Shown: piece after piece, positions 1-11,094 of the stretch
Numbering within the stretch: the stretch's first letter is position 1
Layout of the letters: the number at the start of each line of letters is the position of its first letter
Source of the DNA: Adiantum capillus-veneris
Lineage: Eukaryota; Streptophyta; Polypodiopsida; Polypodiales; Pteridaceae
Reading direction: 5' to 3'
Assembly: GCA_014529385.2 (NCBI GenBank)
Contig: CM043942.1
Location: 50,044,274 to 50,108,273, forward strand
Length of the DNA: 64,000 bases
Position numbers and translations under genes: made by a program
Notes under the pieces: model-generated
Database searches by the model: none
What the model saw: only the letters and a program-made list of their open reading frames with translations
What the model was told of the DNA's origin: nothing

Positions 1-908
1 ATTGAGAGAGAAAGAGAGAGAAACTAATTTAACGTCGTAGGAAACTAATTAAAATTAAAAGACCTAAAGATCTAGCCGACGAGGAGTTGAACTCAAGACC
101 TATTATTCAAGAGGGAAATGGCATAACCAATCTATCATACTTGGCATGGGTGATATAAAGGTTATACCATTTATCTCTTTTTATTGGCACACACATCCAC
201 ACACGCGCACACACAAGAAGAAGAGAGTTATAACGTCGTAGGAAACTATCCTAAAAGACGTTAAAGATTAGGTTAGATGTAGACTTATATTAAATTAGAT
301 TTAGGTTTATTTAAGTTAAATTAGATTAGATTTAGGTTTATTTTTAATTAGATTTACGTTTATTTATGCTAGATTTAGATTTACGTTATATTAGATTAGA
401 TTTAGGTCTCCATAGACTGCGATGCCTGCATGAAGCGGGTGAAGAAATCCCTCAATGGAATATAGGGTATTGCTGCCTTCACTCATGGTGGGCTCCGTCG
501 ATCCAAAAGTACTGGTGAAATGTCTTCAGAAGATAGGGAAGAAGGTGGATCTTCAGGGCGGCAAGAGTCACTACATCCCCGACACAATGACCATCTAGAC
601 AACCTCTAGTCATTCAACAGCAACTTCAAAGTTAGTAACAAGAGCAAGAACGGTCTAAAGGGCCAATTGCTGTCGTCAGATGTGGATGGAGATGAGGCAG
701 CGTCACCGCCGAAGTTAACTCTCACATCTTTAGTGATGAGAATGCCAACTCTTGCCGAGTTATGTGAAAAATTATGTGTTAAATCAGTTTTAAGGTTCTT
801 ATAATCCCTGTTAGTTTAGTTCTTTGTTTTTAATATAACATAATTTACGTTAGATTTAGATTTATGTTATATTAGATTAGACTTAGGTTTATTTAGGTTT
901 ATTTAGGT

Positions 909-944
<36 letters not shown>

Positions 945-1374
945 GAAGAAGAGAGTTTTAACGTCGTAGGAAACTATCCCAAAAGACGTTAAAGATTAGG
1001 TTAGATGTAGACTTACGTTAAATTAAATTTAGGTTTATTTTTAGTTAGATTTACGTTTATTTAGATTTACGCTTATTTACGTTAGATCGAGTCCACGCAA
1101 GAATTACTTACGGTTTAGGGTTTAGAGTTAGACGAACAATGAAAAGATCTACTGTGAAAAGATGTTAAGATGCTGTGAAGTGCTACAGCTAGAGAAGAGG
1201 CAAAGGGGTTTTGTCCACTACATGCAGTATCATGTAGACGTGGGTCTGTAGATTTCTTGTACCCACAAATATAGGTATTGACCAATAAAGACGAGATTAT
1301 AACCCGGGTTCTGATCTCCGTGCACCTCTAGACCGAGGTGTGTGGGGATTGGACATGACTAGAGAATGTGAGGT

Positions 1375-1426
<52 letters not shown>

Positions 1427-1488
1427 GACGAAGAATGCCAATAGAATATTAAATTTGTTGTCCAGGTTATAAGATTTTTATCCTCATT
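1..1488. other. CACTA1 5' region, AT-rich and repeat-rich, no intact gene
   Basis: Repeats of the type TTAGATTTAGGTTTATTT dominate 280-400 and 850-1090. A segment beginning near 211 (AAGAAGAAGAGAGTT then AACGTCGTAGGAAACTATCC) recurs near 937, making an approximately 150-bp direct repeat. (CA)n lies at 914-942 and (GA)n at 1376-1422. A less AT-rich stretch at 420-770 has exon-like composition but contains stops in every frame I read; it could be a decayed first gene of the transposon. I see nothing else to support here. Confidence 0.55.
1376..1422. repeat. (GA)n microsatellite
   Basis: Uninterrupted GA dinucleotides run to 1422, about 65 bp before the transposase ORF of CACTA1. It is one of several long GA tracts in the window (others at 6321, 13105, 37622, 42284 and 55744). 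Confidence 0.95.
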
Positions 1489-3350
1489 ATGAGTAGTGAC
1501 GAGGATGTGGGACCGTCCAACCGAAACACCTATCTCTCAACGAGGGTCTTATGTCCTTGTAATCAATGCAAGCATGCTGTGCGACGGACAAGACGTGTTT
1601 CTTTGCAGCACGTTCGCGAATTTGGCGAGTTTGATCCATCTATTATAGATCGAGTTGTTGCCAATTATAACTCGTTGGACTCTGACGCTGGCCAACAAGC
1701 AGCAATCTTGCAACCCAATAGACGTGTTCGCAGGCGCTTTGGTCAAGCAGCATATGTGAGGCCACAAGATGTAGCCTCTGACAGCTCGGGGGATGATCAT
1801 GCAGAGCACATTCCCAACGAGGCAATGTTTGAGCCCGAGATTGATGAAATGATCGAGACGATCATGGATTCAGAAAGGCTTATCTATGATGATATGAAAA
1901 TTGAAGCCGATACGCCATTGTATAATGGAGCACGTATGTCTAGATTGAAAGCACTCCTGGTTCTTCTCAACATGAATGCAAAGTTTGGATGGAGTGACAC
2001 TAGCGTCACAGCGCTTTTCAGGTGATCTATTACAATTAGTTTACTTTAATAAAAATCTAAATGTATAATGATCTGATAGATTTTTACACGACTGTATCGT
2101 ATTTTTATGTTGTGTAGATTGCTTAAAGAGCACATACTACCAGCTGACAATGTGATGCCAGATTCCCGAGATGAAGCAAGAAAGATTTTGCGAAACTTGG
2201 GGATGGATTACAATTCTATCCACGCTTGTCCTAATGACTGCATTCTTTTCAGAGGGGAATACATAGACATGGAGAAGTGTCCGAAATGTGATTCCGAAAG
2301 ATATCGAGTAGATCTCCACGAGACAAAAATTCCACAAAAGGTTTTGCGACATTTTCCTCTGCTTCCTCGCATCAAGCATTTCTTCGAATGTAAGTCCATG
2401 GCCGCCCTAGCATCATGGCATGAGGAGAATAAATCTTCGGATGGTGTGCTACGAATTCCTGCAGATTGCGCAGCCTGGAAACATATAGATGGAACATGGT
2501 CGGATTTTGCCAGGGAAGCTCGAAATTTGCGCTTAGGCTTGGCTATGGATGGCGTAAATCCATTTGGTCAAAGATCAACATCTTACAGTGTATGGCCCGT
2601 TGTCATCGTCAACTACAACATTCCCCTGTGGTTGACTACGAAGAAGGGGCACCTATGGCTAAGCTTGATTGTGCCAGGGCGATATAAAGTGGGGAATATG
2701 GATGTGTATCTTCGTCCACTATTGGAAGAGCTTTGATCAGAGGCATTCTAATGTGGACCATGCATGACTATCCCGGGCTAACAGAATGCTCAGGTGATCT
2801 ATTGACACTCCTCACTCAGACACTGTAAATCTTGTTTTTTCCCATAGTTGATCTATTATCATGTGTATACATGCAGGGCTTCAAACAAGCGGATACAGAG
2901 CATGTGTCACATGTGGACCTAGACTGAATGCACGTAGGGCTCCCTCACTGAAGAAGCAAATCTACGAAGGTCATCAAGCGTATCTTCCAGAGAATCATGT
3001 GTTACGTGACGGCTTTTTGGGAAGAGAGCCACCAAGGATGTCTGCACAAGCATGGTTAGAGCAGAAGGAGATGTGCGATGACGGATTGCCTCCAGGGATG
3101 AAGAGACTATCTCTATGGTACAAGTACGCAAGCAGGAAGGGCTTAAGCGCCCTGATGGACATTCTCAATTCTCGCGGCGGCATGGTTAGTATTAGGGTTT
3201 ACTCTTTTCTATTTTTTGTATTGTTTTATAAATGTCGTTATATGTTTATACTTACTGAAAGCTGTCTTATTGTCTTTTTTTACAGAATCCGACAGATACG
3301 CCGCTTGGACGCGATGAGACGTCTGACTAGACGACGTCTGTTTAGCGGTA
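1489..3350 (+). pseudogene. CACTA1 tnp2-like transposase, truncated, multi-exon
   Basis: Exon 1 (1489-about 2021) has an N-terminal cysteine/histidine patch (CPCNQCKH) like the transposase-associated domain of plant CACTA elements and ends at a CAG/GTGATC donor. Exon 2 (from about 2118 after TGTGTAG) carries the Tnp2 core: LLKEHILP, CPNDC, CPKC, and GLAMDGVNPFGQRSTSYSVW. The frame is lost near 2735: the continuation LIRGILMWTMHDYP lies in another frame, and roughly 20 family residues look deleted. Exon 3 (from about 2876 after ATGCAG) has CVTCGPRLN and LPPGMKRLS, then diverges from the family (SLWYKYASRKG) and ends after a further splice near 3286. The DUF4218 and DUF4216 regions are absent. 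It is probably inactive; the family assignment is firm, the exon ends less so. Confidence 0.82.
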
Positions 3351-3699
3351 GCTAGATAGCATTAGTTTAAGGTTTCTCATAGCTTATGTATCATGAGACG
3401 AATTTTATACGTCTTTTTGAACCATGTATATTATTACATTTGTCACCGCAGTTCATTTTGCCAATCAATTCTTTATGCCTATGATGTTGTACAATTGTCA
3501 TTATTACATTTGCCAATCAATTCATTTTGCCTATGATGTGTACAATTGTCAATTTTACGCTTGTCAATTTTGCAAACAATGCGTCTTGTGGGTGACTATT
3601 TTGGGTCTATTATCTACCCTTGCACTTTTTTTAAAAGTGAATCAAGTACAATATGGTTGATGGGTGGCAGGGCATTCAATGCCCTGTCGCAATTTTTTT
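3351..3699. other. CACTA1 3' non-coding stretch with a short minisatellite
   Basis: No coding signal. Two imperfect copies of a module of about 60 bp (ATTACATTTG..CCAATCAATTC..TTTTGCC..TGTACAATTGTCA) occupy 3430-3570. The remainder is AT-rich. Confidence 0.5.
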
Positions 3700-3959
3700 T
3701 TTTCGTCTCGGGACGTCGCTATAACGACGTCGCTAAGTCACCAAATTTTTTTTCTTTCGGGCGTCGCTATAACCGTCGCTATTTATGGCTCTGTAGCATC
3801 GCTATGAGCGTCGCTATAGACTTCTGTGTAAACGTCGCTATGACCGTCGCTATATAGCGACGCTCTCGTAGCGACGCTATTAGCAACGGTTTTAGCGACG
3901 CCGGGGGTTATAAAAACCCAGTGTATTTTCGTCGCTAACAGCGTCACAAGAGCACACAA
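3700..3959. repeat. CACTA1 subterminal repeat array
   Basis: About ten copies of CGTCGCTAT or its complement AGCGACG lie in both orientations, and the array is partly palindromic (CGTCGCTATATAGCGACG near 3845-3862). In En/Spm-type elements such clustered subterminal motifs bind the element-encoded DNA-binding protein. Position and density here fit that role; binding itself is inferred. Confidence 0.8.
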
Positions 3960-3971
3960 CCTCTTGTAGTG
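3960..3971 (-). repeat. CACTA1 right terminal inverted repeat
   Basis: CCTCTTGTAGTG, the exact inverse of the 12-bp left terminus of CACTA2 at 10638. The boundary is supported by the empty site at 8467/8468. Confidence 0.9.
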
Positions 3972-4127
3972 CATGAGTAGCTTATAGTTGCTCTTTTTCT
4001 CATTCAATAGGTATAGAAGTGGTTCCTTGTGCCCAAGCATCCTTTAGCTATTAAATAACCACAAAAGCTTTACTTTCTTGATCATTCGTTTCCATATAAA
4101 TTTCCAATACCTTAGAGGATTACTTAC

Positions 4128-4238
4128 AAGTTTTGTGAGTGAACCATTTTCTCCTAGCTCACTTTCTCCTTGTAGTTCACTTTCTCCCCCATCATTCTCA
4201 TAGATTTCTTGGTTATCATCATCGTCATCTTGTTTTTT
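4128..4238 (-). pseudogene. Acidic exon-like segment, copy 1 (unrecognised gene)
   Basis: On the minus strand an AG acceptor (GATAG/AAAAAAC) and a GTAAGT donor bound exactly 37 codons without a stop. The peptide begins KKQDDDDDNQEIYENDGG and continues with a Glu/Ser-rich repeat (GESEL twice). The same exon with the same splice sites is in copy 2. I do not recognise the protein; it may be one exon of a host gene or an old element. The conservation is weak evidence because the two copies are recent duplicates. Confidence 0.3.
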
Positions 4239-4488
4239 CTATCTAATTTCATGAAGACATTTTGATTATACATTGAAATAATAGAAGTTCATTACATAGA
4301 GCAAATCCAACAAAATGGCACATACCATTGGGGTGCTAGAAGATGATTCGTTGTTTGGTTTTCTTTTTTCTCCATTTTCATTTTTTCGCAAGAGACTTGA
4401 TGGTCCATGTATAAACGTCCTCTTCTTTCCAATGATAATTTTGTCCAGCTTCTCTTACAAGCTTAAATTGTAATGGAATTGATGACGA

Positions 4489-5152
4489 TCACCATAGCCA
4501 TAAGTTGGTTGCTACATCTTCCTTTGTTGTTCGCCACTGTCGAATCTCATCCAAGGAGCCACTTTCCTTAGAAATGAGGTATATCAAGCCCTCACTCATG
4601 CTGTCTGCATCTCGCCTGTGTGTAAGATGTACTGAAAGGTGCTGCAAAGGTCTGAGCCTAGTAAATCCCAATACTCCAAAAAGAAGCTGGGAGTCAAACC
4701 ATCCTCACTAGGAAAGCTACCACAGGGAAGTGTTCTGAGGGATGTATGGAGCTCCTCTAACTAGAGAGGCAGCTCAAGACTCTGACGCATCTCCTCAGTC
4801 ACAAGACAAGGCATCTGTGCCCAAACCTGCTCTTTGCATGCATCCCAACGCTCTCACTTGGGCTCTGCGGACACAAGCCTCGGTAAAAGTCAGTGGCAAC
4901 TGCACCCATATCCTTTGGCTCTGAAGCTACAAACCCGTCAGGTCTTCTCAACTGGCTGACACTAGCGTGTCCATGGTGGGCACCCACCGTCTCAAAGAAC
5001 GCCCCAATCACTTTGTCACCTACCTGGGTCCACTGAGATGCCTGTCGATGTAAAGCGAACTCATGACGCCTCTTCTCTATTCTAAGTAGCTCCTCACGAG
5101 CCTGCTGCAACTGCTCCTCCACCCAAGAACTGTTTGGATCCTGCTCCTGCAT
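4489..5152 (-). pseudogene. LINE reverse-transcriptase remnant, copy 1
   Basis: Two stretches on the minus strand recall a non-LTR retrotransposon ORF2. 5152-4799 carries the linker between endonuclease and RT, with a W..VGDKVIGAFFE motif, then LRRPDGFVASEP and a following DFYRGL. 4671-4489 carries SEGLIYLISKESGSLDEIRQW, which matches the early RT motif (GLIYLIPK..DEIRQWRPITLLN in the family). Stops and frameshifts separate them, and no YADD block remains. It is distinct from the LINE at 37622-42327. Confidence 0.62.
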
Positions 5153-5875
5153 CCTCTACAAGGAAGCAACGCCCCATTTGAGACAGGGGGTCAATGTTAC
5201 GTACTTTTGAGCAGAAAAGCTCATTGACCTAAGTAGTCTGACTGAGAAGTTTTGCAATTCAAAGCAAGAAAAAGATCTCCACACGATTCGTAACGAAATT
5301 AATTTCCTAAGCTCCAAATGCTGTAATTAGAACAAAGATCGATAAACTTGCTTGGTCATGGCAAGGTTTGATGATCAGGCACTCTAGTCATGCAGAGCTG
5401 CATGTCTTCTCCTCATGCGGGATTTTCATGAGGATAATGTTCTTGCGCTTGTGAACATAGTGTGCAGGCGATGGCGGCTGTGGAAGGTGAGGGAGGAGGT
5501 GCAACAACAGCATGTTAAATGGCGTCCGAGGAGCTGCAGTCTGCAAAGCCTACAAATGAAAGTTGAGAGAGCGCACATAAGAATTTTGAAAACTTGAGTG
5601 CACTGCCTGATTTCATTTGAACGGCGTGGGTAGGCAGATGATCACGAGAGTTGACTAGCAGAGGACTGCATCCTTTCGCCCTTCGAAAAAAACTTGCTGG
5701 GTTAACCAAGTAAACAAATTTGGCTGGCTAAAATAGGCCATAGAGAGATGCACAAGAAGTACGCTAAATAGAGAGTTCTAATGTTGACGCTCCCATCTGC
5801 ATTGGCTGTACCTTACGATCATCTTGGTACTTCCAAAAAAATTGCATGAAACTGAATTAGGCACTTGGATTTAGA
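5153..5875. other. Copy 1 non-coding remainder
   Basis: Contains short purine-rich and GC-mixed stretches (5440-5600) with no convincing reading frame. It is shared with copy 2. I see nothing further to annotate. Confidence 0.4.
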
Positions 5876-8131
5876 CACCTTAATCTTGTCAGTTTTCTAG
5901 TTTGGCATTGCTATTTTATGTTTGTTGCCTTCATGTGCTGCAACAATCTGGGTCCTAATTTATTAGATCATCACATGATTTGGCATAGTGTGGCTGTGAT
6001 GGTATTTTACAAGCTTTTGAAGCTATTAGCAGTATAATCTCATGAAGAGGGATTGCATATGAGTGACTTCGTCTCGCAACATTCTTCTTGCTGTCCAGGA
6101 TGTTGTACGTGTTGGAGTGCAATGACTGCACAATATGCCCAACATGGTTGGATGTTAAATGAAGTCCGTTCCTCAAATGCAATCACCTTTGCATGTGCCT
6201 TGAAGAGTTGTTGGCATTGGGCAAGAAAATTTGGTGAGAATGCTAGTTGCAGGGGTATTGCGTGTAGTTTCTTGGCATTGCTTTGATCGACATGCATGCA
6301 AAATGAGACGTCCTCAGAGAAAGAGAGAGAGAGAGAGAGAGTCGTTGGAGCGTGGAGAGAGAGAGAGAGAGAGAGAGAGCTCTGTATAAGCAGATACCTT
6401 AACTTGCGCTCCTTGCTCGCTTAAGTCTCCAGCTTGTGTAGCACAAAGCTTTCTTTATGCAAGCGCTAGTTTTATTACAAGCATGCATCATATATGGCTC
6501 AAAAGGAACGCATGAAAGGCATGCAGTGCCAAAAAATTCACAAGGGCCTTAGACAACTTACCATATGGTAAAAAAAATAATAATTGCTAGATGATTTACT
6601 AGTTCCAATACAAACATCTAGTAAGAGTGCAAACTAGCAAAAAAGAGACAACTCCTAGATGCTACATATAGTAATTCTCTTACGATATGGAGAGTTGAAT
6701 AGCCATATGATAATTGAAGTCTCAATATGGTAAGAAAATTGCTAGTTCAATGTAGGAGTTGACTCACTTACTAGTTTGATCTTACATATGAGTGCTCTCA
6801 AACTAGTAAGTCAACTAGCAACTTTTGTTTCGACCTAGAAATTCATCTAGCAATATATGAGGACGGTTGCTTGCAAACTAGTAATTCATCTACAAAATTT
6901 TCTGTAAACGAGCTAGTAGTTCACCTAGTAATTCATTAAGGAGCATGCAGACACAAACTAGTAATTCATCTCGCAATTTTCTCCTGAGCAAAAAATTTAG
7001 GAGAGTTTTCTTCAACATCAGGAGACTAAAGTATGCTTAATTCATAAAGATGGCAGCAAATAGAATGAAGTTTAGCAATCTTTCAAAATGTGCATTACAT
7101 GCTACAATTTGTTGGATTATAAAAATACTTGTCATATGTTACAATCATATCCTTCATGGATAAAGGGCCAAATTTTTCAAAATAAAAAACTATCAAGGCT
7201 TCCAATAACAAAAGCCATGTTACTAAAATCTTCACACATAGTGGAAATATTATCATCGTCGTTTGCTCTCTTCTCGAGGAAACTATTCGATCTCTGCATA
7301 GCAAAATAGATAGGTTTGATCAAGTGGTACAAGTCTTGTACTTTCTTGAGATTCAACCACATCATTAATATAGTTTCTTTGTCATCCCTGGGCAAATTTT
7401 GCGCCTACACAATTGTCACAACAAAATAACATGATTTAAAGAGAGACACATATTATTTTTGTAAACATAAGTAAGGCAATGTTGTTAGCTTTTATTACAA
7501 ACCTAAGATTTTAGAAAATATTGATTTTGAATCATTGAACATCCCGATTCATTGAACATTCCCCATCAGATTTGTTCTCCTAAACATTTAAAGTCCACTC
7601 TTTTATTTTATAGCCACATGCAAAAAGAATTTCATTGATGTGAAGAAAAATACCCTTTTCTTTTTAAGCTTTAAAGATGTTGAAGCTTGATCTTTCTCTT
7701 TTAGTAGCTCTTCAATCTCAGAAGTATAGAAGTGAGAAAACATAGCTTTTTTATAACAATACAATTAAGTAGGGTAAGTGTTTTATTAAATAAATATCCA
7801 TGTGAAACATGTTTGAATAGCCCATTGCACTTTAGTGTGCTTTTTCTTTTTTGTTCTTGGTTTACACCATGTGCCCTTTCATTGATTTTTTCCTTCACAA
7901 AAATTAAAAAACAGAGTGCAATGTTAATCGACACAACAAAAAGTTTTAGAGAAAAAAGTACAGCAATTAGAATTGTACCAAGTTTATGATATGGTCAACA
8001 CACTCATCAAATTCATTGTTTACTTCCATATCCTTTTCTTAAAAATAGTTGACAAACTCTTCATCTTGCATATAGTTTCTATATGCCTGACATTCAAATA
8101 GTTTACTCGCATTAAGCAATTGAATTTGGAT

Positions 8132-8167
<36 letters not shown>

Positions 8168-8229
8168 TTAGCCGAATTTACCTCAATTATTTCAATTTCT
8201 ATCTTTGTGTGTGTGTGTGTGTCTCGCTT

Positions 8230-8264
<35 letters not shown>

Positions 8265-8265
8265 A

Positions 8266-8302
<37 letters not shown>

Positions 8303-8467
8303 AGGAGTAAACCCCACATACCTCATAAGAATCTGCCATCACTTTGTGAAGCATGATTTTCCCATAGCATTTTAGGAACATATATCTTCGTCACTCTCTA
8401 AACACATAATAACAAATTTTATCAGCATAGGTCATATATTATTGTTATTTTAAGATGAAAGTGCTTA
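5876..8467. other. Spacer between the duplicated segments; simple repeats and weak exon-like pieces
   Basis: AT-rich. Simple repeats: (GA)n at 6321-6341 and 6355-6379, (AC)n at 8135-8165, and (GT)n then (GA)n at 8204-8305. A run of phrases built on CTAGTAATTCATCTAG at 6600-6990 is locally repetitive. Several minus-strand stretches look like exons (7405-7177; near 8080-7985; near 8395-8315 ending at a GTATG donor), but no family is recognisable. Confidence 0.4.
7177..7405 (-). pseudogene. Exon-like minus-strand ORF, unrecognised
   Basis: An AG acceptor (TTGTGTAG/GCGCAAAAT) opens a frame of about 75 codons reading AQNLPRDDKETILMMW at its start and ending at a stop near 7180. Residues are balanced and not low-complexity. 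No domain is recognised; with the exon-like pieces on either side it may be a decayed multi-exon gene. Confidence 0.25.
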
Positions 8468-10637
8468 CATGAGTAGCTTATAGTTGCTCTTTTTCTCATT
8501 CAATAGGTATAGAAGTGGTTCCTTATGCCCAAGCATCCTTTAGCTATTAAATAACCACAAAAGCTTTACTTTCTTGATCATTCGTTTCCATATAAATTTC
8601 CAATACCTTAGAGGATTACTTACAAGTTTTGTGAGTGAACCATTTTCTCATAGCTCACTTTCTCCTTGTAGTTCACTTTCTCCCCCATCATTCTCATAGA
8701 TTTCTTGGTTATCATCATCGTCATCTTGTTTTTTCTATCTAATTTCATGAAGACATTTTGATTATACATTGAAATAATAGAAGTTCATTACATAGAGCAA
8801 ATCCAACAAAATGGCACATACCATTGGGGTGCTAGAAGATGATTCGTTGTTTGGTTTCTTTTTTCTCCATTTTCATTTTTTCGCAAGAGACTTGATGGTC
8901 CATGTATAAACGTCCTCTTCTTTCCAATGATAATTTTGTCCAGCTTCTCTTACAAGCTTACATTGTAATGGAATTGATGACGATCACCATAGCCATAAGT
9001 TGGTTGCTACATCTTCCTTTGTTGTTCGCCACTGTCGAATCTTATCCAAGAAGCCACTTTCCTTAGAAATGAGGTATATCAAGCCCTCACTCATGCTGTC
9101 TGCATCTCGCCTGTGTGCAAGATGTACTGAAAGGCGCTGCAAAGGTCTGAGCCTAGTAAATCCCAATACTCCAAGAAGAAGCTGGGAGTCAAACCATCCT
9201 CACCGGGACAGCTACCTCGGGGAAGTGTTCTGAGGGATGTATGGAGCTCCTCTAACTAGAGAGGCAGCTCAAGCCTCTGACGCATCTCCTTAGTCACAAG
9301 ACAAGGCATTTGTGCCCAAACCTGATCTCTACATGCATCCCAACGCTCTGACTTGGGCTCTGCGGACAAAAAGCCTCGGTAAAGTCAGTGGCAACTGCAC
9401 CCATATCCTTTGGCTCTGAAGCTACAAACCCGTCAGGTCTTCTCAACCGGCTGACACTAGGGTGTCCATGGCGGGGACCCACCGTCTCAAAGAACGCCCC
9501 AATCAGTCTATCACCTACCTGGGTCCACTGAGATGCATGTTGATGGAAAGCGAACTCATGACACCTCTTCTCTATGCTAACTAGCTCCTCGTGAGCCTGC
9601 TATAACCGCTTCTCCACCCAATAACTATTTGGATCCTGCTCCTGCATCCTCTACAAGGAAGCAATGCCCCATCTGAGACGGAGGGTCAATGTTATGTACT
9701 TTTGAGCAGAAAATCTCATTGACCTGAGTAGTATGACCGAGAAGTTCTGCAAATGAAAGAAAGAAAAATATCTCCACACGATTTGTAACGAAATTTCCTA
9801 AGCTCCAAATGCTGTAATTAGAACAAAGATCGATAAGCTTGCTTGGTCATGGCAAGGTTTGATGATCAGACCCAGGTTTAGCAGAAAGCAAGGTTGGTGC
9901 CATTAAAGCTTGAAACTGTAGAAAAAATGACCTTTGCATATAAGGCACACTGCACTCTAGTCATGCAGAGCTGCATGTCTTCTCCGCATGCGGGATTTTC
10001 ATGAGTATAATGTTCTTGAGCTTGTGAACATAGTGTGCAGGCGATGGCGGTTGTGGAAGGTGAGGGAGGAGGTGCAACAACAGTAGGTTAAATGGCGTCC
10101 GAGGAGCTGCAGGCTGCAAAGCCTACAAATGAAAGTTGAGACAGCGCACAAAAGAATTTTAAAAACTTGAGTGCACTGCCTGGTTTTATTTGAACGGCGT
10201 GGAATGCATATACCTTTGGAACCTGGGTGGCGCAACCGGAGTCGACTCTAGAAGTGCTGTTACTCATATGGTAGGCAGCTGACTGGGAGAGGAGTGCATC
10301 CTTTCGCCCTTTGAAAAAACCTTGCTGGGTTAACCTAGTAAACAAATTTATCCTGCTAAAATAGGCCGTAGAGAGATGCACAAGTTCATCATTATTCCTT
10401 TATTGTTATTTTTACATTGATTGTCCAAAACCATTTTGGAGAATGCTGGCACTACAATTTTCCCTGTGAAAGGCCTTAAATTGAGACAAAGACCACTAAA
10501 TTGAGAGTTCTAATGTTCTCTCTCCCATGAGGTTGCTGTAGCATGCAAGTAGTCGAGGCTCCCATCTGCATTGGCTGCACCTTATGATCATCTTGGTACT
10601 TCCAAAAACATTGCATGAAACTGAATAGATTTAGACA
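8468..10637. repeat. Duplicated segment, copy 2 (carries both CACTA reference sites)
   Basis: Direct copy of 3972-5875. At its left it shows the sequence interrupted by CACTA1 in copy 1; at its right it is cut by CACTA2 after GATTTAGACA. It includes the acidic exon-like piece (8624-8734, minus) and a LINE remnant, plus about 100 bp (from AGACCCAGGTTTAGCAG, around 9870) that copy 1 lacks. Confidence 0.88.
8984..9650 (-). pseudogene. LINE reverse-transcriptase remnant, copy 2
   Basis: Same remnant as in copy 1: SEGLIYLISKESGFLDKIRQW at 9166-8984 and LRRPDGFVASEPKDMGAV at 9482-9294, all on the minus strand. It has extra substitutions and stops compared with copy 1, so neither copy is under selection. 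Confidence 0.6.
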
Positions 10638-10649
10638 CACTACAAGAGG
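10638..10649 (+). repeat. CACTA2 left terminal inverted repeat
   Basis: CACTACAAGAGG, preceded by ACA (10635-10637), the likely 3-bp target duplication. Confidence 0.9.
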
Positions 10650-10659
10650 TCGCGCAGAA

Positions 10660-10905
10660 TTCGACGCAAGTACTGACGAAATAACATTAAATTTTAAACT
10701 TAAAAGCGGTGAAATAAGGTTCGGAAGAGACGTCGGTATCATAGTGTCGGTATAACTATCGGTGTGACAGGCGTCGGAATAGGTCTATAAACAAGCGTCG
10801 AAATAATCAACGAAATAAGCAGCATTAATATATTAAATCCGATGCCTATTTCGTGACCCCTACCGACGGTGATACCGTAACCTGTATCGACGACCAAAAT
10901 GTGTA
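10660..10905. repeat. CACTA2 subterminal repeats
   Basis: Repeats around CGTCGGTAT / GTCGGAATA and their complements (ATACCGACG-like) occur in both orientations. The motif differs from the CGTCGCTAT of CACTA1 although the 12-bp termini are identical, which suggests two related families with different subterminal specificity. Confidence 0.7.
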
Positions 10906-11094
10906 ATTTTTTTTTGGGCAGAGAGGGCTGGGAACTAATGCTGCATGTACTGCAGCAAAAGAAAACAACCCTCTCTACCCAAAGGAAAAAAATGCTGCAG
11001 CAACCGCACTCTACCTACAAGCTGACACTAAAGAGGGAGTGTATGGCAATTAGCAAAATTGTAAGAATAACATAACTTGTTAACATGATTAAAA

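Larger units (their letters stand above)
1..3971 (+). mobile_element. CACTA1: right part of an En/Spm-type transposon
   Basis: The right terminus reads CCTCTTGTAGTG at 3960-3971, the inverse of the plant CACTA start CACTACAAGAGG. It is preceded by an array of CGTCGCTAT-type subterminal repeats and by a tnp2-like transposase gene in plus orientation. A duplicated locus at 8461-8475 reads GTGCTTACATGAGTAGC without the element, whereas here the terminus is followed directly by CATGAGTAGC. That fixes the right boundary at 3971 and suggests CAT as the 3-bp target duplication. The left end lies outside the window. The transposase is shortened, so this copy looks like a non-autonomous, internally deleted derivative. 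Confidence 0.88.
3972..5875. repeat. Duplicated segment, copy 1
   Basis: Matches 8468-about 10637 base for base over most of its length (offset 4496 at the left end). Known differences include single substitutions and about 100 bp present only in copy 2 (around 9870-9950). Copy 1 runs past the point where CACTA2 interrupts copy 2: GATTTAGACACCTTAATC here against GATTTAGACA/CACTACAAG there. The spacing fits a tandem duplication with a unit of about 4.5 kb, but the outer ends are hidden by the CACTA elements. Confidence 0.88.

Noticed and set aside
61-165. tRNA-like B-box on the minus strand (GAGTTCAACTCC), a possible SINE
   Set aside because: The A-box is poor, no tail or target duplication is seen, and no second copy is in the window.
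8020-8381. Minus-strand frames rich in Ser-Leu and Thr-His
   Set aside because: Produced by (GA)n, (GT)n and (AC)n simple repeats.
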